Part shown: in pieces, positions 1 to 7,942 of the stretch | Layout: each line of letters starts with the position of its first letter | How positions within the stretch are numbered: position 1 is the first letter of the stretch | Assembly (NCBI GenBank): GCA_013388755.1 | Contig: JACAEQ010000038.1 | Coordinates: 1-33,219 of the forward strand | Source: Chloroflexota bacterium | Lineage (GTDB): Bacteria; Chloroflexota; Chloroflexia; Chloroflexales; Roseiflexaceae | Length of the DNA stretch: 33,219 nt | Direction of reading: 5' to 3' | Translations under genes and position numbers: made by a program | The notes under the pieces: generated by a model | What the model was told of the DNA's origin: nothing | Database searches by the model: none | The model's input: the letters and a program-made list of their open reading frames with translations, nothing else

Positions 1-8
1 CCACCCGA

Positions 9-60
9 CCTCCCCCCGCCGGGGGGAGGAGTCGGACTCCCTCCCCAGTCGGGGGAGGGC
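9..60. repeat. Two adjacent GC-rich hairpins
   Basis: A perfect 9-bp stem (CCTCCCCCC at 9-17, GGGGGGAGG at 21-29, loop GCC) is followed at once by a second stem of CCCTCCCC/GGGGGAGGG type at about 39-59. The region up to 188 has no gene. It lies 3' of the minus-strand gene ending at 189, so it could act as a terminator, but there is no T run and it looks more like a dispersed repeat. Confidence 0.5.
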
Positions 61-188
61 CGGGGTGGGGGTGACGGGCGTATGTAAAAGGTATTGGAGC
101 TGGACGGCAGTAGCAGCGAATCCGGGCAAGACGAAACCCGCTGAGCCTGTGTGGCCCGGCGGGTTCGTCATGCGGCTGATGTGGGCAG

Positions 189-668
189 CTACAACTCGTC
201 AAAGCCACGCACATTTGGAAGCAATTGCGCTTTTAGTTCGTGCAGGCTCTTCATCGCCCGGTCGGCATTGCGCCGCAGCAGATCATAGGTCTCGACCGAA
301 GCGTTGCCGCTCAGTTGCCCCTGAACGATCATGTCAGCCGCCAGCACCAGGACCGTGAGACACTGGATGAGTTCGGTGGCGGCGGGAGAGCCAGCCAGAC
401 GATATTCGCGTAGCCGGTGCAATGCAGCCTCGGCCTGGCGCGCGTTCGGCTGCAGCCAGATAAGCAGCGATTGTGATGCAACGCCATTCACTCGCCCCTG
501 GACGATCAGGTCAGCAGTGCTGGCGAGCACCGTCAGCGATTTGCTGAGCTGGCGCATAACGGCATGCAACGAGTTGCGTGTATGTGCGCCCGCGCCAGGA
601 GCGGCAGGCGACACGATCTGCGGGCGACCTGGCAGTGACGCGGGGAGGGTGGTGGGTTGCTCGATCAT
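189..668 (-). CDS. Hypothetical protein with two tandem helical repeats
   Basis: I do not recognise this 159-residue protein. Its main feature is an internal duplication. Two units of about 50 residues share the pattern L-TVL--AD-IVQG---G-AS-------NA--A---LH-L, at roughly residues 48-98 and 104-154. Both are predicted helical, so the fold is probably a helical bundle. There is no signal peptide or membrane segment, and a Pro/Ala-rich linker of about 40 residues precedes the repeats. I chose the ATG at 668 because AGGAG lies 7 bases upstream; an in-frame ATG at 746 lacks such a site. The gene stands alone on minus, with a promoter-like TTGCCG-18-TATACT about 125 bases upstream. A dimerisation or signalling bundle is possible, but no catalytic motif is visible. 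Confidence 0.7.
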   Translation of the reverse strand: MIEQPTTLPASLPGRPQIVSPAAPGAGAHTRNSLHAVMRQLSKSLTVLASTADLIVQGRVNGVASQSLLIWLQPNARQAEAALHRLREYRLAGSPAATELIQCLTVLVLAADMIVQGQLSGNASVETYDLLRRNADRAMKSLHELKAQLLPNVRGFDEL

Positions 669-791
669 GGCCTCGCTCCTGCGCTCGTTTGATTGGCCCG
701 GCACGGCCTCAGCAGCATCATGCCGGGGATGCGCTTGCTCTATCACGTGAATTATTCTCAGATGAATGATTTGTCATTTCCGTTAAGACAA

Positions 792-821
792 AGTATACCG
801 TCGACGCGCTACCCCCGGCAA
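792..821 (-). promoter_or_regulatory. Sigma-70-like promoter for the duplicated-repeat protein
   Basis: On minus, TTGCCG (821-816) and TATACT (797-792) are separated by 18 bases. This is 124 bases upstream of the ATG at 668 and is the best match in the 669-1122 gap. The same -35 hexamer recurs in front of the ECF sigma gene at 29676. Confidence 0.5.
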
Positions 822-1043
822 CGCGCCATGAGTCCTGACCTGGTCCAGTACTTACGCATCGCTGTAGGAGCGATCGGGGCAGCGCTTCGTCCATGGTCAG
901 GCACCTGGACATGCCGCGTCCTACCGGGTTGCATGCAGACATACACCTGTCAGGAGCGACGGTATGCGCCCTTCGCTCCGCCGCTGCACGGCTCCTCAGG
1001 GTGCGATCATCCGGTACGATCGAGTCTTTCTTCGCCGGGTTCA

Positions 1044-1052
1044 TGCTACAAT
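1044..1052 (+). promoter_or_regulatory. Extended -10 element before the glycosyltransferase
   Basis: TG-C-TACAAT is an extended -10 element ending 70 bases before the start codon at 1123. The -35 position (about 1024-1029) is poor, as is usual for extended -10 promoters. The same TGCTACAAT core occurs before the regulator at 19224 and before the tRNA gene at 33059. I see no gene in the rest of the 669-1122 gap. Confidence 0.4.
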
Positions 1053-1122
1053 CTGGCCGCAGGACAGCACGCGTGGTATGCAATCTGCCTGATGAGGCAA
1101 CCGCCGTGCAGGAGAGATGTGG

Positions 1123-3276
1123 ATGCAGACGGTAGAGACAGGCGTTGCGCGCGGCGCGAGCGCGCGATCCGGCCAGGCGGCGTTCCGTACCGCCTGGTCA
1201 ACTGTCGCTGCCGTGATCGTGCTCTGCGGTATCGCGCTCGCGCCGCGCGCGTTCGGCCTCGCTGATTTCCTGACCACCGATGAGGCATACCACTGGATAA
1301 CACGTACAGAACGTTTCAGCGCGGCAATCACTGAGCGGCGCTGGGCCGACACTGCGCTGACCGGCCATCCGGGCGTGACGAATATGTGGCTCGGCAGCCT
1401 GGGCCTGGCGATTGAGCGCGCCGCGACCGGCGCTGGCATCGCACCGCCGGCCACGCGTGTCCAGCACCTGGCCTGGTTGCGCTTGCCAGGCGCACTCATG
1501 CAGGTTGTGCTGATCCTCGCGGCCTATCCGCTGTTGCGCCGCCTGGTCGGGCCTGCCGTGGCATGGGTTGCCACGCTGCTGTGGGCAACGTCGCCCTACC
1601 TGATTGCCCATGGGCGCCTGTTGCATCTTGATGCGCTCCTGACAGGTTTCGTCACACTGAGCCTGCTGATGTTGCTGGCGTCGCTGCAGCAGCAGGAGCG
1701 GCGCGAGCATGGCGGATGGCCGCTGTTGCTCGGTTCCGGGTTATTTGCCGGGCTGGCGTTGCTGACCAAAGGACCGGCGCTTATCCTCCTGCCGTTCGCC
1801 GGTTTGCTCCTTTTCGTGCTGACGCCGCCGATCGCGCGATCCGATCAGGGCAAGGCGTCACCGGCCTCCATAATGGTGGAGATGAGCCGGCGTGGTCGCT
1901 ACGCCGTCACGCGCTACGCATCCTGGCTCGCCATGGCGCTACTGCTCGTGCTGCTGGCCTGGCCGGCCCTGTGGGTCACCCCCGCGGCGGCACTCGGGAG
2001 GTATGTTGAGGAGATCCTCACCAATGGCGGGCGCCCCAACGGCGATGGGCAGTTCTTTAACGGCCAGGCGGTCGGCGATCCAGGGGTGTGGTTCTACCCG
2101 GTGGTCAGTCTCTTCCGCACGACGCCGGTAATGCTGGCCGGTCTGGCGGCGTTCACCGGCTTTGCCGTGGCTGCGGCGTGGCGCGCGGTTACACGGCGCA
2201 CGATGCAGATCTCTACTCACAACCGCATCCTTCTTGCGTTGCTGGTGTTTGTTCTGTTCTGGATGCTGGTCATGACGCTCGGCCCCAAGAAGTTCGATCG
2301 GTACGTGCTCCCTACATGGCCATCCTTGAGCGTGCTTGCGGCTGCCGGATTGGTGCGCGGGCTTGACGCTGCGCGAACATGGGCCGGGCGGTACCAGGCA
2401 TCCATGCGCCGAGGCGCGGTTGTCGCCCGGCGCGCACCGCTGGCGGCGTTCCTGGTACTCGGCGGCCTGGAGCTTGGTCAGATTGCCTGGTATCACCCCT
2501 ACTATCTGAGCTACTACAATCCGCTCCTCGGCGGTGGGCCAGTGGCGCAGCGCATGTTCCTGATCGGCTGGGGCGAGGGCATGGATCAGGTCGGCGCATG
2601 GATCAGCTCCCGGCAAGATATTGGCTACGGGCCGGTTATCTCGGCACTTGGCCCGACACTGCAACCCTTTGTGCCGGTTGATGTGCGTGATGTTGATGAC
2701 CTTGGCCGGCTGCCGATCAACTATGCCGTCGCCTATCTCGAGTCGCTGCAGCGGGGCGCAAACCCGGCCATCTATCGCCAGATGGCGGAGACCGTGCCGG
2801 TTCATACGGTCACGATCCACGGTATTGAGTACGCACGCATCTACCAGATCCCACGCCCATACGATCAGGCAGTTGGTGCCCGGTTCGGCGATGCGCTGCT
2901 CTTGCGCGGCGTCACAATCACGCGTGAGCAGGGGCGTCTGGTGCTGACACCCGCATGGGACGTGCGCGCGCGCCCGGGGCGCGACTATCTGGTGTTCGTC
3001 CATCTGCTCGATGACCAGGGCCGGCAGATGGCAAGAATAGATGTCGCACCCGGCGGTGCCGGCCCGCCGACCAGCACATGGGAAGCAGGCCGGCAGGTGG
3101 CAGTGCCGCTACCGCTCGACATCCCTCCGGATCTCGCGCCAGGCGCATATCACCTCGTCATGGGAGTGTATGATGCAACCGGCGGCAACCGGTTGCCGTT
3201 CAGCGGCGGCACACCTGCGGATCCTGCGCTTGCCGGCGAGCACGCAGTGCTGATTACTGTGCTGGCGCTCCCGTGA
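1123..3276 (+). CDS. GT-C fold (GT39/ArnT-like) membrane glycosyltransferase
   Basis: A polytopic membrane protein of 717 residues. Near the N-terminus, just after the first membrane helix, is TTDEAYHW. This matches the acidic Asp-Glu loop that GT-C enzymes of the PMT/ArnT class use for catalysis on polyprenyl-phosphate sugars. About ten hydrophobic segments follow up to about residue 460, including helices rich in Leu/Ala and the lumenal WYHPYYLSYYNP region typical of Chloroflexota members. The last 150 residues form a beta-rich extracytoplasmic domain. Expected role: transfer of a sugar from a lipid carrier to a cell-envelope acceptor. I chose the ATG at 1123 because AGGAG lies 8 bases upstream; the ATG at 1117 would be only 2 bases from it. 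Donor and acceptor cannot be read from sequence. Confidence 0.85.
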   Translation: MQTVETGVARGASARSGQAAFRTAWSTVAAVIVLCGIALAPRAFGLADFLTTDEAYHWITRTERFSAAITERRWADTALTGHPGVTNMWLGSLGLAIERAATGAGIAPPATRVQHLAWLRLPGALMQVVLILAAYPLLRRLVGPAVAWVATLLWATSPYLIAHGRLLHLDALLTGFVTLSLLMLLASLQQQERREHGGWPLLLGSGLFAGLALLTKGPALILLPFAGLLLFVLTPPIARSDQGKASPASIMVEMSRRGRYAVTRYASWLAMALLLVLLAWPALWVTPAAALGRYVEEILTNGGRPNGDGQFFNGQAVGDPGVWFYPVVSLFRTTPVMLAGLAAFTGFAVAAAWRAVTRRTMQISTHNRILLALLVFVLFWMLVMTLGPKKFDRYVLPTWPSLSVLAAAGLVRGLDAARTWAGRYQASMRRGAVVARRAPLAAFLVLGGLELGQIAWYHPYYLSYYNPLLGGGPVAQRMFLIGWGEGMDQVGAWISSRQDIGYGPVISALGPTLQPFVPVDVRDVDDLGRLPINYAVAYLESLQRGANPAIYRQMAETVPVHTVTIHGIEYARIYQIPRPYDQAVGARFGDALLLRGVTITREQGRLVLTPAWDVRARPGRDYLVFVHLLDDQGRQMARIDVAPGGAGPPTSTWEAGRQVAVPLPLDIPPDLAPGAYHLVMGVYDATGGNRLPFSGGTPADPALAGEHAVLITVLALP

Positions 3277-3340
3277 CCGAGGCGCAGGGTGGGTTCATCC
3301 GGTCGGGTGATGACGGCGATGTCGGCTGAGAGGAGATCGT

Positions 3341-4480
3341 ATGACGACGAAAAAAGCGCTTGTCCTTTCGGGCGGCGGCGGCCGTGGCGCCTACCATGTC
3401 GGTGTTATCGAAGCGCTGGTCGAACGCGGCTGGATGCAGGACGGCCATGGCCCGGATATTATCGCCGGCACGTCCATCGGCGCCATCAATGCGGCGGCCC
3501 TGGCATCCGGCCTGACCATCGCCAACCTGAAAGAGCGCTGGCTCGACATGCATACCGAAGATGTGCACCGGCTCTCCGGCGACCTGCCCGCCATCAGCAG
3601 GCCAGTGATGCGCTTTCTCATGCATAGCGTTCTGACCTCCGATACGCACGGTGGGGTCGCGTCTCCGCTCCCGCCGGACGAGCGCAGCATGAGTGCCGAA
3701 GGATTGCTGGAGCGTCTCGGCAAGGTGTTCCGTTCCCGCCCCTTCCGCAGTCTCCTCGATACTACGCCCTGGCGCCATACGTTGAGCCGCTGGATGGATT
3801 TCGAGCGCATCAACTCGCCGCTCGCGCCCGCATTGTTGCTCACTGCCACCGACCTGCAATCAGGCGATCTACGGGTCTTCTGCAACCGGCCCCTACGTGA
3901 GCACCCGGCCGATGTCATTGCCATCGAGCACTTGATGGCGTCGTCGAGTATTCCGACGATCTACCCGTGGACCGAGATCGGCGGCCATAAATACTGGGAT
4001 GGCGCAGTCCTGGTCAACACGCCGCTCGGCCCGGTCATCGATCTTGCAGCCGGCGACGATGTCGAGATTGTGGTGGTGATGATGACCCCCTGGGAAGCCG
4101 CTCCCGACGCCATGCGCGAGCAATTGCAGCAGATGCCGGAAGACCTGGTGCAGGCGTTGTCGCTCACACTGGACTGGACATTGCTGGCATCATATCGTGC
4201 AGCATTAAAGATGCTGCGCGCGTACAACCGGCTGGCGGAGGCGGCGCTCAAACTGGAACGCGCCGCCCGGCAGACGGGCGATGCAAGCCTGACGCTGGGT
4301 GGCGGCATCCCGCGTATCATTGCCGAGCCACTCGTGATTGCACCGCAGCAACTGATGCCGCTGGAATGGATCGTTGATTACGAGGAGCATAATCATCTGG
4401 CATTGTTCGAGATGGGGCGCAACGATGCGCTGCGCGCACTTGACAATCACCTGCTGCACAGTCTGCTTGACGGCGCATGA
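3341..4480 (+). CDS. Patatin-like phospholipase
   Basis: A 379-residue patatin-family lipid acyl hydrolase. The oxyanion-hole loop GGGGRG is at residues 11-16, the nucleophile Ser45 lies in GTSIG, and the catalytic Asp220 lies in DGA (WDGAVLVN). These form the Ser-Asp dyad of the family. There is no signal peptide, so it should act in the cytoplasm or at the inner face of the membrane on phospholipid or acyl-lipid substrates. AGGAG sits 5 bases before the ATG. The stop overlaps the start of the PHP-domain gene by four bases (ATGA), so the two are translationally coupled. About 64 bases separate it from the glycosyltransferase upstream, so co-transcription is possible. Confidence 0.9.
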   Translation: MTTKKALVLSGGGGRGAYHVGVIEALVERGWMQDGHGPDIIAGTSIGAINAAALASGLTIANLKERWLDMHTEDVHRLSGDLPAISRPVMRFLMHSVLTSDTHGGVASPLPPDERSMSAEGLLERLGKVFRSRPFRSLLDTTPWRHTLSRWMDFERINSPLAPALLLTATDLQSGDLRVFCNRPLREHPADVIAIEHLMASSSIPTIYPWTEIGGHKYWDGAVLVNTPLGPVIDLAAGDDVEIVVVMMTPWEAAPDAMREQLQQMPEDLVQALSLTLDWTLLASYRAALKMLRAYNRLAEAALKLERAARQTGDASLTLGGGIPRIIAEPLVIAPQQLMPLEWIVDYEEHNHLALFEMGRNDALRALDNHLLHSLLDGA

Positions 4481-5328
4481 TTGACCTGCACATCCATACC
4501 ATCGCCACACCCCATCACGCGACCTGGGAGCCGGAGACACTGGCGGCAGTGGCGGCGCGCACCGGACTGCAGGTTATCGCGGCGACGGACCATAACACGA
4601 CGGCGCAGGTGCGCGCGGTGCAGGAGGCTGGCGCGCGTCATGGTGTGCGTGTGATCAGCGGCGTCGAGATCGACAGCGGCTTCCCTGCCGGTCGCAGCGA
4701 TGATCTTCTGCCGTTCAAGCTCTGGCACACCCTCGTCTATGGTGTCGATCCCGATGCGCCCCGGCTGCAGGCGCTCTGCCGGGAAGTGTATGAACGCAAC
4801 CTGGCGGATGCCGCGGCGCTGCGCATTGCGCTTGCCGATCGCGGCTTCCGCCTCGACACCCTCGGCGTGACGCAACGCCCGCCGAACGTCGCTGATGTCG
4901 GAACGGCCCTTGCTCGCGGGAACGAACTTCCGGGCCGCCTGGCGGATGATGACGATGAGATTGCAGGGATGCGATACATTCTCACCCACATGGCCGGCGC
5001 TTATCGGCCCGTAAGTGTGGCGGAGGTCATCGCTGTCGCTCATGGCTGTGGCGGGGTCGCGGTGCTGGCGCATCCCGGGCGTTCGAAAGGGATCTATGCC
5101 ATACCGGCGACCAGTGATGACATTGCCGCGATGGTCACCGCCGGCCTCGACGGCCTCGAAGTCTATTATCCGGCACACCGGCCGGAGCAAGTGGAGCAGT
5201 ATACCCGCCTGGCGCAGCAGCATGGTCTGCTGATAACCGGCGGCTCCGACTCACATCATCCGTACCAGCCACTGGCTCGCTGGAGCATTGATCTCTGTCG
5301 CGCCTTCCTCGAGCGTACTGGCATCTAG
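4477..5328 (+). CDS. PHP-domain phosphoesterase
   Basis: A 283-residue protein of the PHP superfamily, metal-dependent phosphoesterases related to histidinol phosphatase and the TrpH/YciV nucleoside-3',5'-bisphosphate phosphatases. The metal ligands are visible in order: HIH (residues 5-7), TDHN, GVEID, a central AHPGR, and GSDSHH near the C-terminus. It is coupled to the upstream patatin gene through ATGA. The real substrate is not evident. RNA or nucleotide phosphate hydrolysis is the family norm, and the pairing with a lipase does not settle it. Confidence 0.85.
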   Translation: MIDLHIHTIATPHHATWEPETLAAVAARTGLQVIAATDHNTTAQVRAVQEAGARHGVRVISGVEIDSGFPAGRSDDLLPFKLWHTLVYGVDPDAPRLQALCREVYERNLADAAALRIALADRGFRLDTLGVTQRPPNVADVGTALARGNELPGRLADDDDEIAGMRYILTHMAGAYRPVSVAEVIAVAHGCGGVAVLAHPGRSKGIYAIPATSDDIAAMVTAGLDGLEVYYPAHRPEQVEQYTRLAQQHGLLITGGSDSHHPYQPLARWSIDLCRAFLERTGI

Positions 5329-5553
5329 CTGCCGCGTTACGAAGTGATTACATTCAGCCATACATGCTAGCCGGATCGTTAAAGCATGGTAGAATGGCAG
5401 TAGCGTCTTGCCCGCGCTGACGTTTACTTTCATGGACGTTGATGGTAGACTTGCGTATGCACTGGTCTGGCCGGCGTCGTCTGGCACCTTGCCGGCTGCA
5501 GTACGCAGGGTAGCCGGTTCAACGATCGTGTTCGAGGCGTCGCTGCCTTAGTA

Positions 5554-5680
5554 CCTATCCGAAAACCCATGGGCATGCTGTCATTGCGAGGAGCACCAGC
5601 GACGAAGCAATCTACCGGCGCGATAGGAGATTGCTTCGCTCGTGCTCGCAATGACTTTGACCATCTGGTTTTCGGATAGG
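5554..5680. repeat. MITE-like element with 13-bp perfect terminal inverted repeats
   Basis: The termini are CCTATCCGAAAAC (5554-5566) and GTTTTCGGATAGG (5668-5680), a perfect inverted pair. The interior is itself palindromic (GTCATTGCGAG near the left end, CTCGCAATGAC near the right) and has no ORF. CTTAG occurs just outside both ends (5547-5551 and 5683-5687), a possible target duplication. A diverged relative lies at 25291-25437. It fills much of the 5329-5770 gap, in which I see no gene. Confidence 0.75.
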
Positions 5681-5770
5681 CTCTTAGGCGACGGGCAGAA
5701 ACCGGGCGTTCCTGTTCGCGCATGTGAACGGTCGCCGTTATGGCTGAGTCACGACAACGGAGGCGTTATC

Positions 5771-6184
5771 ATGTCCACGACGACGGCTCTGTCTCACAAT
5801 GGCGATGCTGCCGATACGGTACTCATTGTCGAAGATGATGCAGCAACCCGGCGATTGTACAAGTTCTTGCTGGCAAACGGCGGCTATGTCGTGCTGGAAG
5901 CCGAGGATGGCGTGGCGGCAATGGAGACGCTGGCGCGCCACCGATGCGACCTGGTGATCACCGACATGAACATGCCGCGTATGGACGGGATGGAACTCAT
6001 CCGGACGATCCGGCGCGACTACGATAATATCTATGTCATCCTTATCACCGCTTTCGGCACGCCGGACACGCAGAAGCAGGCGATGCGGATTGGCGCAAAT
6101 GATTACCTTGCCAAGCCATTTGATTTTGAGGAGCTTGAGCGTCGCGTTCGCACCTATTTTCAGGGTCGCGCTCGCTCGGTGTAA
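5771..6184 (+). CDS. Stand-alone response regulator (receiver domain only)
   Basis: A 137-residue single CheY-like receiver domain. The acidic pair is in VEDD near residue 20, the phospho-acceptor is Asp65 (VITDMNMPRMDG), and the conserved Lys is in LAKPFDF near the C-terminus. No output domain follows, so it must act by protein contact, as CheY and Spo0F do. I chose the ATG at 5771 because GGAGG lies 7 bases upstream; the open frame extends further 5' but there it runs through the MITE-like element. It lies 198 bases before another receiver protein with a different output, so the two may share a phosphorelay. No histidine kinase is encoded in the window. Confidence 0.88.
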   Translation: MSTTTALSHNGDAADTVLIVEDDAATRRLYKFLLANGGYVVLEAEDGVAAMETLARHRCDLVITDMNMPRMDGMELIRTIRRDYDNIYVILITAFGTPDTQKQAMRIGANDYLAKPFDFEELERRVRTYFQGRARSV

Positions 6185-6324
6185 CCACCCTCTCCGGCGC
6201 GTGACGATCCGTCTGGTTGATTGCTGGCCGCGTTGATGCAAACGGAACTCTGCATCGGCGCGGTTTTTTCATACCTGGCGCCGGGCGCAGGCTGGCTGGT
6301 ATCGCTCAGGATACTACACTGCGT

Positions 6325-6330
6325 TATAAT
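6325..6330 (+). promoter_or_regulatory. Consensus -10 hexamer before the HD-GYP gene
   Basis: A perfect TATAAT lies 52 bases before the ATG at 6383. The -35 region is poor. It sits in the 6185-6382 gap between the two receiver genes, suggesting the second has its own promoter. Confidence 0.35.
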
Positions 6331-6382
6331 TGCGTTCAACGACGATTGCCGGTATGTCTGGCAAGTATTGAGCGGGTGTGCC

Positions 6383-7912
6383 ATGAATCTCCCTCCACCT
6401 GTCAACCATGCCGCGGTTCGTGTGCTTGTGGTAGAAGACGACCCGATCGTTCGCGACTTCTGTGTGCGGCTCCTGCGAATGAAAGGATATGTCGTCCAGG
6501 CGACGGTCAATGGTCGCGAAGCATTGAAGCAGTTGCAGCAACAGCAACCAGATCTGGTGTTAACCGATCTGCAAATGCCGGAAATGGGTGGTATGGCGCT
6601 CCTGCAGGAACTGCGCCAGCATTACCCGGATGTCGACACGATTGTCTTCACGGCATATGCCACAGTTGAGACGGCGCGCGAGGCATTGAAACTGGGCGCC
6701 TTCGATTATCTGACCAAGCCGGTCAGCGTGGATGATCTGGAGCGCACGGTGCGCCGCGCAGTGGAATGGCGACGCGTGCGCCAGGAACGGCAGCGCCTCT
6801 CTGAAATGGTGGCACTCTACGAAATCAGCCAGGCCTTTACCAGTACGCTCGACACCGAGACGGCGGTGCGGGAGATTGTTGAGTTGCTCTGGCGTCGGTT
6901 CTCGCCTGATTCCCTCTCGCTCTCATTGCTGCACCCCGAGGATGGCGAGCTGGAGTTACTGGCGCATATGGGTTTATCGCCCGGCACACAGACCGGTGCG
7001 CGCACCATGCTGGCGAGCGAACCGCTGGATCAAGCGATCGTCGAAGGACACTGCGCATTGACCCGTACCATTGTGGTTGCGCCGCCAACGCACCTGGCGC
7101 GCCTGGTGCTGCGCAGCAACGACCGCCCGGTTGGTGTCCTCGACATGGCACGCGCACCAGATCAACCAGAGTTCGATCCCGACGACCGGACACTTCTGGC
7201 GATCTGTGCGTCGCAGATTGCGGCTTCACTCGACAATAGCCGGCTCTATCGTCAACTCAAGCTGCAGAATCTTGAAACGATTGCCGCACTGGCGGCATCG
7301 ATTGACGCGCGTGATCCCTACACCTCCGGCCATTCGACCCAGGTTATGCGCTATGCCGTGCGCCTTGGTGAAGTCGTGGGGCTCGGGGCGGGGCAGGTTG
7401 AGGCGTTGCGGTACGGTGGCCTGCTCCACGACATCGGCAAGATTGGCGTACCAGACGCCATTCTGTTGAAGCCGTCGCGGTTGTCGCCCGAGGAACTGAG
7501 GGTCATGCGTGCGCACGCCACGATCGGCGCCGACATTGTGCGCGAGATCAAGGCGTTGCGCGCGATCCTGCCGATCATTCGCCATCACCACGAGCGCATT
7601 GATGGTGCAGGATATCCTGACGGACTGACAGGCGATCAGATCCCGATCGAAGCACGGATCATGGCCATTGCCGATGCATATGACACGATGACGTCGGATC
7701 GCGCCTATCGCCGCGCCATGCACCCGGAAGAAGCCATTCTCGAATTACGGCGTGGTCGCGGCATCCAATGGGATGCGCAACTGGTGGATGTGTTCATTGC
7801 GCTGATCGAAACCGAGGCGTCCACGCTGCGCCTGCCACAGACGCGCGTTGCGCAACTGGCGCTGGATAAGGCGACGTTGCGCCTGGCGCATTCGTCGGTT
7901 GCCTCAGTGTAG
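6383..7912 (+). CDS. Response regulator with GAF and HD-GYP output (c-di-GMP phosphodiesterase-like)
   Basis: 509 residues in three parts. The receiver domain (about 12-130) has phospho-acceptor Asp62 (LTDLQMPEMGG). A helical linker and GAF-type sensor follow (about 150-320). The HD-GYP domain (about 325-490) has His349-Asp350 in LLHDIGK, HHH-ERIDGAGYPDG with Gly-Tyr-Pro at 410-412, and ADAYDTMTSDRAYR. HD-GYP domains with this set of ligands hydrolyse cyclic di-GMP to pGpG or GMP, so phosphorylation and a GAF ligand probably gate second-messenger breakdown in the cytoplasm. The open frame reaches back to 6221, but I place the start at 6383 because receiver homology begins ten residues later. 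The ribosome site there is weak. Confidence 0.9.
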   Translation: MNLPPPVNHAAVRVLVVEDDPIVRDFCVRLLRMKGYVVQATVNGREALKQLQQQQPDLVLTDLQMPEMGGMALLQELRQHYPDVDTIVFTAYATVETAREALKLGAFDYLTKPVSVDDLERTVRRAVEWRRVRQERQRLSEMVALYEISQAFTSTLDTETAVREIVELLWRRFSPDSLSLSLLHPEDGELELLAHMGLSPGTQTGARTMLASEPLDQAIVEGHCALTRTIVVAPPTHLARLVLRSNDRPVGVLDMARAPDQPEFDPDDRTLLAICASQIAASLDNSRLYRQLKLQNLETIAALAASIDARDPYTSGHSTQVMRYAVRLGEVVGLGAGQVEALRYGGLLHDIGKIGVPDAILLKPSRLSPEELRVMRAHATIGADIVREIKALRAILPIIRHHHERIDGAGYPDGLTGDQIPIEARIMAIADAYDTMTSDRAYRRAMHPEEAILELRRGRGIQWDAQLVDVFIALIETEASTLRLPQTRVAQLALDKATLRLAHSSVASV

Positions 7913-7913
7913 G

Positions 7914-7938
7914 CGGGGAGTGGCAGAGCCGCTCCCCG
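7914..7938. terminator. Hairpin in the convergent gap between the HD-GYP gene and gyrA
   Basis: CGGGGAGTGGC (7914-7924) pairs with GCCGCTCCCCG (7928-7938) around an AGA loop. Read on plus the stem is 11 bp with one T-G wobble. It occupies the 30-base gap between two convergent stops, where a bidirectional terminator is expected. There is no T tract. Confidence 0.5.
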
Positions 7939-7942
7939 TGCC

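Noticed and set aside
1939-3003. 354-residue minus frame antisense to the glycosyltransferase
   Set aside because: No hydrophobic or domain pattern; the plus frame has clear membrane helices and the DE motif.
6221-6382. 54-codon N-terminal extension of the HD-GYP response regulator
   Set aside because: It contains the TATAAT at 6325 and has no receiver homology; the ATG at 6383 fits the domain start.
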